Positions 8,761 through 17,131 of a DNA stretch of 33,416 nt are shown here, in pieces. The translations under genes and the position numbers were made by a program. This stretch comes from Psychrobacter immobilis (GTDB lineage: Bacteria > Pseudomonadota > Gammaproteobacteria > Pseudomonadales > Moraxellaceae). Below the pieces are notes generated by a model. It made no database searches. It saw only the letters and a list, made by a program, of their open reading frames with translations, and was not told where the DNA came from. Each line of letters starts with the position of its first letter. Positions within the stretch are counted from its first letter, which is position 1. The DNA lies in assembly GCF_904846235.1 (NCBI RefSeq), contig NZ_CAJGZN010000022.1, forward strand, positions 1 through 33,416. The letters are read 5' to 3'.

Positions 8761-9512
8761 AGGACAACTCCTTTTGTCTTACCTAAAAAATATCAACCAT
8801 ATAAAAAGAACTGCGATTATTTCTTACCACGAAAAGTATAAAAAATAGTCAGGTACTGCTTTATATAGTGAAAACGATGATGCGTGATAGTACGTTTAAT
8901 GCTCGGTAATTCTCTACTTCAAATAAAAGTAGTTAACTATTTAAGCATCGTATTGACCTAAGCCATCGAATGGCAAAAATAACGTTTCTTGAGGAAGACA
9001 GAAGGGTGGACTATCCAGTGTCTTTTTAACAATCTCGTCTTCCTGACAAGAGTTTTAATCTTTTTAACACGCTAACCTGTTGTGCTTCTTGTACTGATTA
9101 ATAGCTTCGATAACTATAAAACAGTCTAAACGGATATAGAATTTATATTAGCACGGTTTAATAAAGATAATTGCAAACTACTACGCATAAATAATAAGTA
9201 AATTACTAAAAATTAGTTTGCTAAATATTTATTAAAGAACCTAACGTTACGGCAACCGAGTAATTTATACGATTAAATTATCACTTAATCTATTCTATAT
9301 AAGATGAAACATAAGCATTATTTATTTTAAAAATAACTATATAAAGTCGATAAGTAAACGTGATGGTCGCATGTCGCTCAATATCTATATCATGCACGTG
9401 TCTTTTTGGTATCAGGTATTTTGCACAGAGGCTTATATAGTCCATGGCAATCAAAATATGATATCGATATGAAATTTAAGTAACGCGTATAAAGAATGAA
9501 TAAGGAGCCCAT
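8761..9512. other. 752-bp divergent intergenic region with an inverted repeat
   Basis: This is the longest non-coding stretch of the window, between two divergent transporter units. It has no ORF of credible length on either strand. It holds a long-range inverted repeat: CTTGAGGAAGAC (8988-8999) against GTCTTCCTGACAAG (9037-9050), enclosing a smaller hairpin TGGA/TCCA around 9007-9017. The part from 9160 to 9340 is very AT-rich. It must contain promoters for both units. No known riboswitch core was recognised. Confidence 0.55.
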
Positions 9513-11009
9513 ATGAACGAAGGGATAGTAGGTTGGTTTAATAACATCGTAAATTATGGTGTCGGTATTATCTGGGGTAACAACGATTGGCTGATTGCTA
9601 GTAACCCTTGGTATGGATTACTGATGTTCTTACTAATTGGTGCGGGTCTTTACTTCACCGTCGTGACACGTTTTATTCAGTTTCGTCATTTTGGTCATAT
9701 GTGGAAGTTGCTACGCGTGTCCAACCAAGGACGCAAAGATGGTGGTATTAGCTCATTTGAAGCATTGATGACGTCGCTGGCCGCGCGTGTTGGTACTGGT
9801 AACTTGGCAGGTGTGGCAATTGCCATCTATTTGGGTGGACCAGGTGCTGTATTCTGGATGTGGATGACGGCACTGGTCGGTATGTCGACCAGCTTTATCG
9901 AGTCAACCTTAGCACAGGCATATAAAGTACCGCACAACGATAATGTGTACCGCGGTGGCCCTGCTTATTACATTGAAAAAGGTCTAGGCAAACGCTGGCT
10001 CGCCGTGTTTTTCTCATTATGTTTGTTAGTGGCCTTTGGCTTGGCATTCAATGGCGTACAGTCAAACACCATCGCTCAAGCGACAAATGAAGCCTTTGGT
10101 GTGCCAACGTGGATGACAGGTTTGGTACTGGTAGTACTGGTAGCGCCAGTGGTATTCGGTGGTTTGCGCTCAGTAGCTCGTATCGCGGGTAAAATCGTAC
10201 CAGTGATGGCCATCTTGTACATCTTGCTAGCGCTATTCATTATCGTGACTAACTTCAGTCAATTCCCAGCAGCGATCGCGTTGATTGTAAAATCAGCATT
10301 TGGCTTTGAACAAGCGGCAGGCGGCGTCATCGGTTATGGTATTGCGCAGGCAATGATTAATGGTATCAAACGTGGCTTGTTTTCTAACGAAGCAGGTATG
10401 GGTTCAGCGCCGAATGCTGCAGCAACGGCAAAGAGTCATCCTGATCACCCAGCAGTACAAGGTTTCATGCAAATGCTTGGCGTATTTATGGATACCCTTA
10501 TCATTTGTACCGCGACGGCGTCGATTATTATTTTGTCTGGTGTGGTCGACCCTAATGTCGAGCAAGAAGGTATTCAGTTAACTCAGTTGGCCTTATCACA
10601 GTATGTGGGTGACCTAGGTGTGGTGTTCGTGGCGATTGCGATTTTCTTCTTCTCATTTACGTCTATCATCGCCAACTATAGCTACGGTGAGTCAAATCTT
10701 GAGTTTATCTCTGGTGCCAAAAATGCCAAAGTGATGATTATGATTTTCCGCTTCCTAGTATTAGGTATGGTATTTATTGGCTCTGTTGCCAGTTTACCTG
10801 CTATATGGAACTTCGCTGACTTATCTATGGGTCTGATGGCCTTGGTCAACTTAGTGGCTATCTTGCTCTTGTCTCCTGTAGCGCTAAGAATACTACGTGA
10901 CTATGAGCGTCAGGTAAAAGAGGGTAAAACAGGGGATCAGATTAAGTTTGATCCTGATAACTTTGTAAAACTCAGAGATGAAGCTAACCGTGATGCTTGG
11001 ACAGACTAA
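9513..11009 (+). CDS. Alanine/glycine:cation symporter, AGCS family
   Basis: Sodium-coupled alanine/glycine uptake permease in the inner membrane, 498 residues with about ten to eleven hydrophobic segments, normal for AGCS. Signature blocks seen are GTGNLAGVA (94-102), GGPAYYIEKGLG (148-159) and NEAGMGSAPNAAATA (292-306). ATG 9513 follows AAGGAG at good spacing. The C-terminal tail after about residue 455 is charged and cytoplasmic. It is a monocistronic unit ending at a strong bidirectional terminator shared with ETF-QO. Which of alanine, glycine or another small amino acid it prefers cannot be read from sequence. Confidence 0.94.
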   Translation: MNEGIVGWFNNIVNYGVGIIWGNNDWLIASNPWYGLLMFLLIGAGLYFTVVTRFIQFRHFGHMWKLLRVSNQGRKDGGISSFEALMTSLAARVGTGNLAGVAIAIYLGGPGAVFWMWMTALVGMSTSFIESTLAQAYKVPHNDNVYRGGPAYYIEKGLGKRWLAVFFSLCLLVAFGLAFNGVQSNTIAQATNEAFGVPTWMTGLVLVVLVAPVVFGGLRSVARIAGKIVPVMAILYILLALFIIVTNFSQFPAAIALIVKSAFGFEQAAGGVIGYGIAQAMINGIKRGLFSNEAGMGSAPNAAATAKSHPDHPAVQGFMQMLGVFMDTLIICTATASIIILSGVVDPNVEQEGIQLTQLALSQYVGDLGVVFVAIAIFFFSFTSIIANYSYGESNLEFISGAKNAKVMIMIFRFLVLGMVFIGSVASLPAIWNFADLSMGLMALVNLVAILLLSPVALRILRDYERQVKEGKTGDQIKFDPDNFVKLRDEANRDAWTD

Positions 11010-11046
11010 GCAGCATTGATTGGTAAAAATAGCTTGTTCTAAGCAT

Positions 11047-11088
11047 TAAAAAACCGCCCGACTCTTATGCAGAGAAGGGCGGTTTTTA
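11047..11088. terminator. Bidirectional intrinsic terminator between the AGCS and ETF-QO genes
   Basis: ACCGCCC (11053-11059) pairs with GGGCGGT (11077-11083), with a 17-nt loop that contains a second small complementarity (CTCT/AGAG). A-rich sequence on the left and T-rich on the right make it usable on both strands, serving the convergent genes. Confidence 0.9.
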
Positions 11089-11145
11089 TTGGAGCGCAGT
11101 TTTAATGATATTAACTGTACCAGCTCAAATCAGAATTGTCCTGAC

Positions 11146-12930
11146 TTACATGTTTGGATAGTTAGGACCACCACCACCTTCTGGGGTTACCCAAGTGATG
11201 TTCTGTGAAGGGTCTTTGATATCACAGGTCTTACAATGCACGCAGTTCTGTGCATTGATGACAAACTTAGCGCCTTCAGCATCTTTGACCACTTCATACA
11301 CACCCGCTGGGCAGTATAGACGCGCAGGCTCAGCGTATAACGGTAAGTTGATCGAAACAGGTACCGTTGGATCAGTCAATTTTAGATGCGTTGGCTGATC
11401 TTCTGCATGGTTGGTATTAGAGATAAATACTGACGACAACTTATCAAATACCAGTTTACCATCAGGCTTGAGGTAAGTAGGTTGATAAGCGTGGTTAGCA
11501 CGCTCTAACTGATCATAGTCTGGAGTGTTGTCATGTATGGTTAATGGCATCTTACCTTTTAGCAAATTGTGCTCGATAAAGATAAAAGCGCCGCCCATGA
11601 ACTGCCCCATACGATGCATCGCTGGTGAGAAGTTACGTGACTCATAGTTGTCCTGATATAACCAAGACTCTTTGTACATCGTGCTATAAGCAACGACTTC
11701 ATCATGCTGACGATCTGCTTGTAGCGCCTCAAAGATTGCTTCGGCTGCGAGCATACCTGACTTCATCGAAGTATGAGTACCTTTGATTTTTGCTGGATTT
11801 AAGAAACCTGCATCATCGCCTACCAATACGCCGCCTGGGAAGGTAAATTTCGGCAGTGAGTTAAGACCCCCTTTGGTCAATGCGCGGGCGCCATAAGAGA
11901 TACGCTTGCCGCCTTCTAATACATTCTTGATAACAGGGTGTGTTTTCAAGCGCTGCATTTCATCAAAGGGAGACATATAGGGGTTGTGGTAAGACAAATC
12001 AGCCACAAGCCCGAAACTTACTTGATTGTTTTCATCAAAGTACAACCACCAGCCGCCAGTTGAGCCAGTTTCAGTCAATGGCCAGCCAAGACCATGCATG
12101 ACAACGCCTTGCTCATGCTTCTCAGGATCGACGTCCCACAGCTCTTTTAGACCAATACCATAGTGCTGAGCATCAGAGTCTTTGTCTAGACCAAAACGGC
12201 TGATCAAACGCTTACCCAAGTGACCACGGCTACCTTCAGCAAAAATAGTGTATTTAGCAAGCAGCTCATAACCTGGCTCAAAGCTAGGCTTGGCTTCACC
12301 ATTGGCGGCCACACCCATATCGCCCGTCAATACACCTCGTACCGAGCCATCGTCGTTGTACAAAATATCATCAGCAGGGAAGCCTGGGAACATCATGACT
12401 TCAAGCTCTTCTGCTTGTACGGCTAACCAGCGAACCACATTACCCAATGATACGATGTAGTTACCATCATTATGCATAGGCCCTGGGATCAACGAGTGAG
12501 GCACTTTGGTTGAGCGTGTGGCAGAGTTTAAGTAATAAAAACGATCTTCTGTCGCTGGCACATTAAGCGGTGCGCCTTTTTCTTTCCAGTCTGGAATCAG
12601 CTCATTGAGCGCACGTGGCTCAATGACTGCACCAGATAGTGTATGGGCACCAAACTCTGAGCCTTTTTCGACCACACAAACCATAAACTCATCATTACCA
12701 GCTTCAATAGCGAGCTGGCGCAAACGTATGGCAGCAGACAGACCTGCAGGTCCACCGCCAACAATGATGACATCGAACTCCATTGATTCGCGTTCGACTT
12801 CAGGTTCCGCGGCAACTGGCGCTACGACTGGTTCTACTTTATCTAGCGTTGCGGTCTCTGTCGCTACTGGTGCGTCAGCATTCACAGTATTACCATCAAT
12901 AACTGGCGTTTGATTGTCTTGCTCTTGCAT
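11146..12930 (-). CDS. Electron transfer flavoprotein-ubiquinone oxidoreductase
   Basis: Membrane-associated flavoprotein that passes electrons from reduced ETF (fatty-acid and amino-acid oxidation) to ubiquinone. The FAD-binding motif VGGGPAG is at 57-63. The C-terminus carries a 4Fe-4S site with cysteines at about 540, 563, 566 and 569 (CVHCKTC) and ends in the family's usual GGGGPNYPNM. At 594 residues it is longer than typical (about 540-560) because of a low-complexity Ala/Val/Glu-rich extension of about 49 residues before MEFDVIIVGG. AGGAG in front of ATG 12930 supports the long start over Met50. No ETF alpha/beta genes are in the window. Confidence 0.95.
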   Translation of the reverse strand: MQEQDNQTPVIDGNTVNADAPVATETATLDKVEPVVAPVAAEPEVERESMEFDVIIVGGGPAGLSAAIRLRQLAIEAGNDEFMVCVVEKGSEFGAHTLSGAVIEPRALNELIPDWKEKGAPLNVPATEDRFYYLNSATRSTKVPHSLIPGPMHNDGNYIVSLGNVVRWLAVQAEELEVMMFPGFPADDILYNDDGSVRGVLTGDMGVAANGEAKPSFEPGYELLAKYTIFAEGSRGHLGKRLISRFGLDKDSDAQHYGIGLKELWDVDPEKHEQGVVMHGLGWPLTETGSTGGWWLYFDENNQVSFGLVADLSYHNPYMSPFDEMQRLKTHPVIKNVLEGGKRISYGARALTKGGLNSLPKFTFPGGVLVGDDAGFLNPAKIKGTHTSMKSGMLAAEAIFEALQADRQHDEVVAYSTMYKESWLYQDNYESRNFSPAMHRMGQFMGGAFIFIEHNLLKGKMPLTIHDNTPDYDQLERANHAYQPTYLKPDGKLVFDKLSSVFISNTNHAEDQPTHLKLTDPTVPVSINLPLYAEPARLYCPAGVYEVVKDAEGAKFVINAQNCVHCKTCDIKDPSQNITWVTPEGGGGPNYPNM

Positions 12931-13334
12931 ACCTACTCCTAAACTTTTAGTGGCTTATCTCAGGGCATCATTAGCTTAACAACTGAATAATAGACTTGCG
13001 GCGCTAACGTCACTCAGACATATGGCTGCCCGATAAAACTGTCTTTGCGGCATCAATTGACCTGTTATGGTTAATACCAATTTGTCTAAGGATATCAACG
13101 TATAACGTAAGATGTGTCATCAATACAACACCCACTTGACCATTTCAATAAAAAATCGTTACTCATTATAAAAGAAAAGTCCTACAAACACGATACGCAT
13201 TTATGAGTATCGATGCTAAGGTAATGTTAAGAAAATGAGGTTGTTATAACGATAAAGTTTCATCATACCTGAAACAAAAATTTATAGTAATAATAGATAA
13301 GCCAAACTTTGAATACTAAATAAAGGAATTAATA
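12931..13334. other. 404-bp divergent intergenic region
   Basis: The stretch lies between the divergent ETF-QO and DUF1285 genes and should hold both promoters. No credible ORF was seen. Two short inverted repeats are visible: CGATAC/GTATCG at about 13191-13212, and GTTTCA (13257-13262) with TGAAAC (13270-13275), the latter 60 bp before the DUF1285 start and so possibly an operator or leader hairpin. Confidence 0.5.
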
Positions 13335-14132
13335 ATGAATAACGATAATAATAGTACTGAAGACAGCTATGAGAAAATAGCAGAAGCCCCGACCAGTAAG
13401 CCTTATAGCCTAGATAGCTTAGATAATTTGGATGCATTAAGCCAGTATATTAAGTCTACGAAAGGGACTCGCGAAGGGCGTGCGATACCACCGCTTGAAA
13501 AATGGCATCCTGAAGATATTGCTGATATGGATTTGATTATCAAAGCAAACGGAGAATGGTGGCATGAAGGCGGGCAAATGACCCGTGAGTCATTGGTCAG
13601 CTTGTTTGCCACGATACTATGGAAAGAAGAGAATAATGGCACTACTGAGTACTTCCTCAAGACCCCTGTACAGAAAATCCGTATCCAAGTTGAAGATGCA
13701 CCACTTCTGATAAACGATGTTGGTATTGTCCATGAAGATGATATGAGTTGGTTAGAGTTTACAACGACGACAGGGGATGTGGTTCGCTTAGACGATGAGC
13801 ATTCGATTGTATTAAAGGCGTATAATTCTAATAAGAGCGATTCTAATAAGAGCGACTTTAGTGAAAGCGACTTCAATAACAGTGACTTTAGTGAAAGCGA
13901 TCAAGCGAATCAAATGAGTACAGCTGACGATGTTGCAGATTCTCAGGAATTAGCGTCTACAGAACAGGTACGCCCTTACATGATGGTCAGAAATGGCTTA
14001 ACCGCACTTATCGGCCGCAATACTTTTTATCACCTGACTGAAATTGGAGCATTATCAGAAGAAAATGGTAAGACGATATTGACGCTACAGAGTGGTGGGC
14101 AGTCTTATTCATTATCGATGCCTACTGATTAA
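13335..14132 (+). CDS. DUF1285 family protein with an internal pentapeptide repeat
   Basis: The 265-residue soluble protein matches DUF1285: LEKWHPEDIADMDLIIKANG (54-73), WWHEGGQMTRESLV (75-88) and FLKTPVQKIRIQVEDAPLL belong to its conserved core; the second half continues near residues 208-265 (RPYMMVRNGLTALIGRNTFY). Family function is not established. Between them, residues 165-189 are a five-fold repeat of consensus (S/F)-x-x-S-D encoded by 15-bp units, which lengthens a loop compared with ordinary DUF1285 proteins of about 180-200 residues. The N-terminal 50 residues are also a low-complexity Asn/Asp/Ser extension. AAGGAA precedes ATG 13335. Confidence 0.85.
   Translation: MNNDNNSTEDSYEKIAEAPTSKPYSLDSLDNLDALSQYIKSTKGTREGRAIPPLEKWHPEDIADMDLIIKANGEWWHEGGQMTRESLVSLFATILWKEENNGTTEYFLKTPVQKIRIQVEDAPLLINDVGIVHEDDMSWLEFTTTTGDVVRLDDEHSIVLKAYNSNKSDSNKSDFSESDFNNSDFSESDQANQMSTADDVADSQELASTEQVRPYMMVRNGLTALIGRNTFYHLTEIGALSEENGKTILTLQSGGQSYSLSMPTD
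13827..13901 (+). repeat. Five 15-bp tandem units inside the DUF1285 gene
   Basis: Units start at 13827, 13842, 13857, 13872 and 13887, encoding SNKSD, SNKSD, FSESD, FNNSD and FSESD. The first two units differ by one base and the third and fifth by one base, a sign of recent slippage or unequal duplication. All are in frame, so copy-number changes would leave the gene open. Confidence 0.9.
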
Positions 14133-14170
14133 GTATTATGTTTATCTATTAATTGCTGTATGCCGATGAG

Positions 14171-14179
14171 TGCTATAAT
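14171..14179 (+). promoter_or_regulatory. Candidate extended -10 promoter for murI
   Basis: TGCTATAAT matches the extended -10 form (TG, one base, TATAAT) exactly. The -35 region is poor, as is usual for this promoter class. It lies 39 bp after the DUF1285 stop and about 160 bp before murI. Confidence 0.45.
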
Positions 14180-14341
14180 TTTATAATATAGCTTGATTCT
14201 ATTAGTCTGAAAAATTCCTATCGTATAAAGGTAGTTGATAGATAGCTGACGTAGAGTAACGCCATACACGCAACATATATATAGCGCATTTAACTGGGTA
14301 ATGAGATTGATGAAGAATATGATAATGGCATTAGCATAAAG

Positions 14342-15331
14342 ATGGATATCAAAAACCAGACAGTCGAAAAACTCAGACCGTGTGTCGATATATCTGTTGA
14401 TCAGAGTCTCAAAGCTATGAATCTAGTAGATGTCAATAAACATGCTGGTAATACAGTTGTAAGCGATAAAAACCGTAGCGCGCCCATTGGCGTGTTTGAT
14501 TCTGGTGTTGGCGGCTTATCTGTTTACTTGCATTTAGCACAGCAGCTGCCTACTGAGCATTATATATATTATGCTGATACATTAAATGTACCTTATGGCA
14601 ATCGTGACAGCGAAGATATTGAAATGCTAACGCTAAAAGCCGTAGAGTGGTTACATAAGCAAGGCTGTAAGCTAATAGTTATTGCGTGTAACAGCGCCTC
14701 AGCATATGCGCTAGATACTGCCCGACGCTGTTATCCACATATACCTATTGTGGGTCTTGTCCCTGCATTAAAGCCTGCGGTATTGGCGAGTAAGAGTGGT
14801 CATGTAGCGGTGCTAGCAACCAAAGCGACTTTGAATGGCACCTTATTAAATGATGTTATCATCAATTTTGCTCAACCTAATAACACAGTAGTCACTAAGT
14901 ATTTTGATCCGCAACTGGTACCTTGGGTAGAAGCAGGTATGTCAGAACAAGACGAGACCGCTGAAAGATTACGTAAACTGGTACAGATATTTGCTAATGA
15001 AGGTGTCGATCAGTTAGTGCTGGGATGTACACATTATCCGTTTTTTAAGACATTCTTATTGGATGAGATTGTACAGCAGCAGCTATCAATACAAGTCATT
15101 GATTCTGGTCAAGCGATTGCTGAACGAGTTAGACAGCTATTGATTGTAAACAACTTATCTGCATCATTGATGAGTGAAAAACAAGAAAATCTGTCACAAA
15201 AAACCAGTAAGAAAAATACCATTACTAGACCGCCATTAACTTTTCATGCCACTAAATATAGTGATAGACTATGCGCTTTAGTTGAGCGCTTACTCGGTAC
15301 AGAAATGGCATTGCAATACTACTCTCATTAG
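14342..15331 (+). CDS. murI: Glutamate racemase
   Basis: Cytosolic, cofactor-independent enzyme converting L- to D-glutamate for peptidoglycan. The two catalytic cysteines are present: Cys116 in ACNSAS (115-120) and Cys229 in GCTHYP (228-233); FDSGVGGLS (52-60) is the N-terminal signature. At 329 residues it exceeds the common 265-285: about 46 residues precede APIGVFDSG, and an insert rich in Lys, Ser and Thr lies at about 277-297. The start is uncertain: ATG 14342 has only a weak AAAG upstream, and Met26 (14417) is an alternative that keeps the catalytic domain whole. It has its own probable promoter. Confidence 0.95.
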   Translation: MDIKNQTVEKLRPCVDISVDQSLKAMNLVDVNKHAGNTVVSDKNRSAPIGVFDSGVGGLSVYLHLAQQLPTEHYIYYADTLNVPYGNRDSEDIEMLTLKAVEWLHKQGCKLIVIACNSASAYALDTARRCYPHIPIVGLVPALKPAVLASKSGHVAVLATKATLNGTLLNDVIINFAQPNNTVVTKYFDPQLVPWVEAGMSEQDETAERLRKLVQIFANEGVDQLVLGCTHYPFFKTFLLDEIVQQQLSIQVIDSGQAIAERVRQLLIVNNLSASLMSEKQENLSQKTSKKNTITRPPLTFHATKYSDRLCALVERLLGTEMALQYYSH

Positions 15332-15502
15332 TTATTATCAAAGCTAGTGATATCAATATGCTGTATGCAACGCTGACTCAGTTAAAATAAATTGAGTGCA
15401 TCTTTTCAAGCTAAGAGTATGCTAGGCTGAGCAAGACAAGATTTTTGTGTTCTATTTTACATCCTATCCTTTTTATGTCACGACCTACGCTTAGAGGTAA
15501 TT

Positions 15503-16510
15503 GTGCCGAATCGTCGCTATCATATTCATATTATATGCGCTGACAATGACCAGTTGTTGGTTCTAGACAGCTTAGCGATATTTTTTCAGGCACGCGCATT
15601 TCTGACCTATGATGTTTCTAGTAAATTATCTAAAGCCTCTTTTTATGGGCGCCAGTGTATTGACTCTTGCGATTACGCAGTCATGATCGTTGGCGACAGC
15701 TACGGAACTGTGCAAAAAAACGGCGTCAGCCAGATGCATTTGAGTTATCTAAATGCCAAAGCGAAGCTTAAGCCGCTAATTGTGCTGGTTAAAAACCACT
15801 CTCCAGATGTCGTCATCAGCCGACAACTCCAAGAGTTCATTAAATTAGTGACCAAGCAAGATAACCAGCTACATTACTATGATACGGAAGAAGATATTGA
15901 GCCATTGCTAGTACAGGCTCATTATAATGCAATCACCAATAATAAAATGATAGGTGGCTGGGTCAGAGCGAACGACGAGGAGAGTACGACTAGTAAAAAG
16001 GTCGTGTATGAGAAGACCGTTGATGTATTACCTAGTACTACCGAGGTAGAGAAAAACAGTCCTAATGACGAAGACTTTATATCGGATAAGGTTAGTGAGC
16101 CAATTGAGTTAACAGAGTTTTTTGAGATTCAATATAGTGCTCAGGCTTATGAGGGTGGCAATCTAACGGACGTAACCCGATCGCTAACCATCTCGTGGCA
16201 CGAGATACTCATGACACTCATGAGAATACCGTCTACTTTTTCGAGCTATGGCTTGCAAAATGCTATTAATCGTTTGATTACCGCTAAAGCGGAAGTAGAT
16301 ATCAAAAAAGAGATGCCAAACGTTCATGCTGTCTCACGCTGCCAAATCTCTCAAGCTGATATCAATAATTTGCAACGTAAGCTAGTCGGTGCAAATTGGA
16401 TACAACTAATGACTTATGGTACGCGGGTATCACAAGAGCTATGGAAGCTTACCTTCTACGCAAAAAACCTACTGCAAAATCATACCTCAAATACGAACAA
16501 ACAAGACTAG
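15503..16510 (+). CDS. Protein with N-terminal DUF4062-like domain
   Basis: 335 residues, soluble. The N-terminal 100 residues resemble DUF4062, a TIR-like Rossmann domain: YHIHIICADND at the start, CDYAVMIVGDSYGTV (56-70), then SQMHLSYLNAKAKLKPLIVLVK-type sequence up to residue 97, matching the family's SyxElEyxyA...kPvlvf pattern. Residues about 160-205 are an acidic linker. The C-terminal 130 residues are helical-looking with no recognised motif. Translation starts at GTG 15503 behind AGAGGT. DUF4062 often occurs in STAND/NLR-like and other defence proteins, but also in uncharacterised housekeeping ones. Function unassigned. Confidence 0.7.
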   Translation: MPNRRYHIHIICADNDQLLVLDSLAIFFQARAFLTYDVSSKLSKASFYGRQCIDSCDYAVMIVGDSYGTVQKNGVSQMHLSYLNAKAKLKPLIVLVKNHSPDVVISRQLQEFIKLVTKQDNQLHYYDTEEDIEPLLVQAHYNAITNNKMIGGWVRANDEESTTSKKVVYEKTVDVLPSTTEVEKNSPNDEDFISDKVSEPIELTEFFEIQYSAQAYEGGNLTDVTRSLTISWHEILMTLMRIPSTFSSYGLQNAINRLITAKAEVDIKKEMPNVHAVSRCQISQADINNLQRKLVGANWIQLMTYGTRVSQELWKLTFYAKNLLQNHTSNTNKQD

Positions 16511-16714
16511 TAATTATTCGCTAGCGTGTTCAATAATAGCCATCTAAAACGTCCACTTTGGCATCACGACTACGTTTTGTAATACAAAGCATACGTGCAA
16601 TGCTTGTGAATATTCCTCAGACCCGTAATAATAAAGTCAGTCAGTTAACAAGATTAACAACGTTAGCTGTTTGAGAATGACAACTATAATATTAATAATT
16701 AGGGAGAGCGTACG

Positions 16715-17014
16715 ATGAGCAATGCTAAAAATGACGAGTTAAAAAGAGAGATTGATGGTCTAGAAAAGTCTATGCATGATGCTGATCAGTTTCATACGCT
16801 AGAAGAGCAAGTAGCAGATATGAAACGCCGCGGTATAGATCCTGGCAAGGCCTACAAAGATTTAGACAGTAAAGCGGAAGATGAAGATTGGGGTGATGCG
16901 ACTTGGAAAGAAAATGGTAAATGGGAGCCAAAAACGGCAGCCGATTTAGATGATAAAGCTCGCGAAAACTGGAATGGCGACAATGGTCAACCTAAGCCAC
17001 CACCTATTGTTTAG
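16715..17014 (+). CDS. Small charged protein of unknown function
   Basis: 99 residues, very hydrophilic. The first 45 residues have heptad-like Leu/Ile spacing among Lys/Glu and may form a coiled coil or long helix (LKREIDGLEKSM). The second half is Trp- and Asp-rich (WGDATW, NGKWEP, ENWNGDNG) and ends PKPPPIV. No family was recognised. AGGGAGAG before ATG 16715 is a strong ribosome site, and TATAAT at 16685-16690 could be its -10 box, although the -35 is poor. A terminator follows within 60 bp, so it is probably a real, independently expressed gene. Confidence 0.78.
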   Translation: MSNAKNDELKREIDGLEKSMHDADQFHTLEEQVADMKRRGIDPGKAYKDLDSKAEDEDWGDATWKENGKWEPKTAADLDDKARENWNGDNGQPKPPPIV

Positions 17015-17067
17015 ACAGGTATTTTAAGAAAATGAGATAAGTTCTATTAATAACTATATATAAATAA

Positions 17068-17099
17068 GAAAGCCACGCTATCGTTAGCGTGGCTTTTTT
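17068..17099 (+). terminator. Intrinsic terminator after the small charged gene
   Basis: An 11-bp perfect stem AAGCCACGCTA (17070-17080) and TAGCGTGGCTT (17085-17095), with a 4-nt loop, is followed by TTTT. On the minus strand it is followed by TCTTATTTAT, so it may also end the convergent transglycosylase transcript. Confidence 0.9.
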
Positions 17100-17131
17100 G
17101 ATGCGTCTAAATAGCGTTATTTACATTGCTA

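Noticed and set aside
9380..9512. Glycine riboswitch upstream of the AGCS permease
   Set aside because: The conserved glycine-riboswitch core and the tandem aptamer layout could not be found by eye.
12597..12913. Open frames on both strands inside the ETF-QO gene
   Set aside because: They are shadows of the well-supported ETF-QO reading frame, which carries the FAD motif there.
13827..13901. CRISPR-like short repeats
   Set aside because: The repeats are contiguous, in frame, have no spacers, and lie inside a coding sequence.
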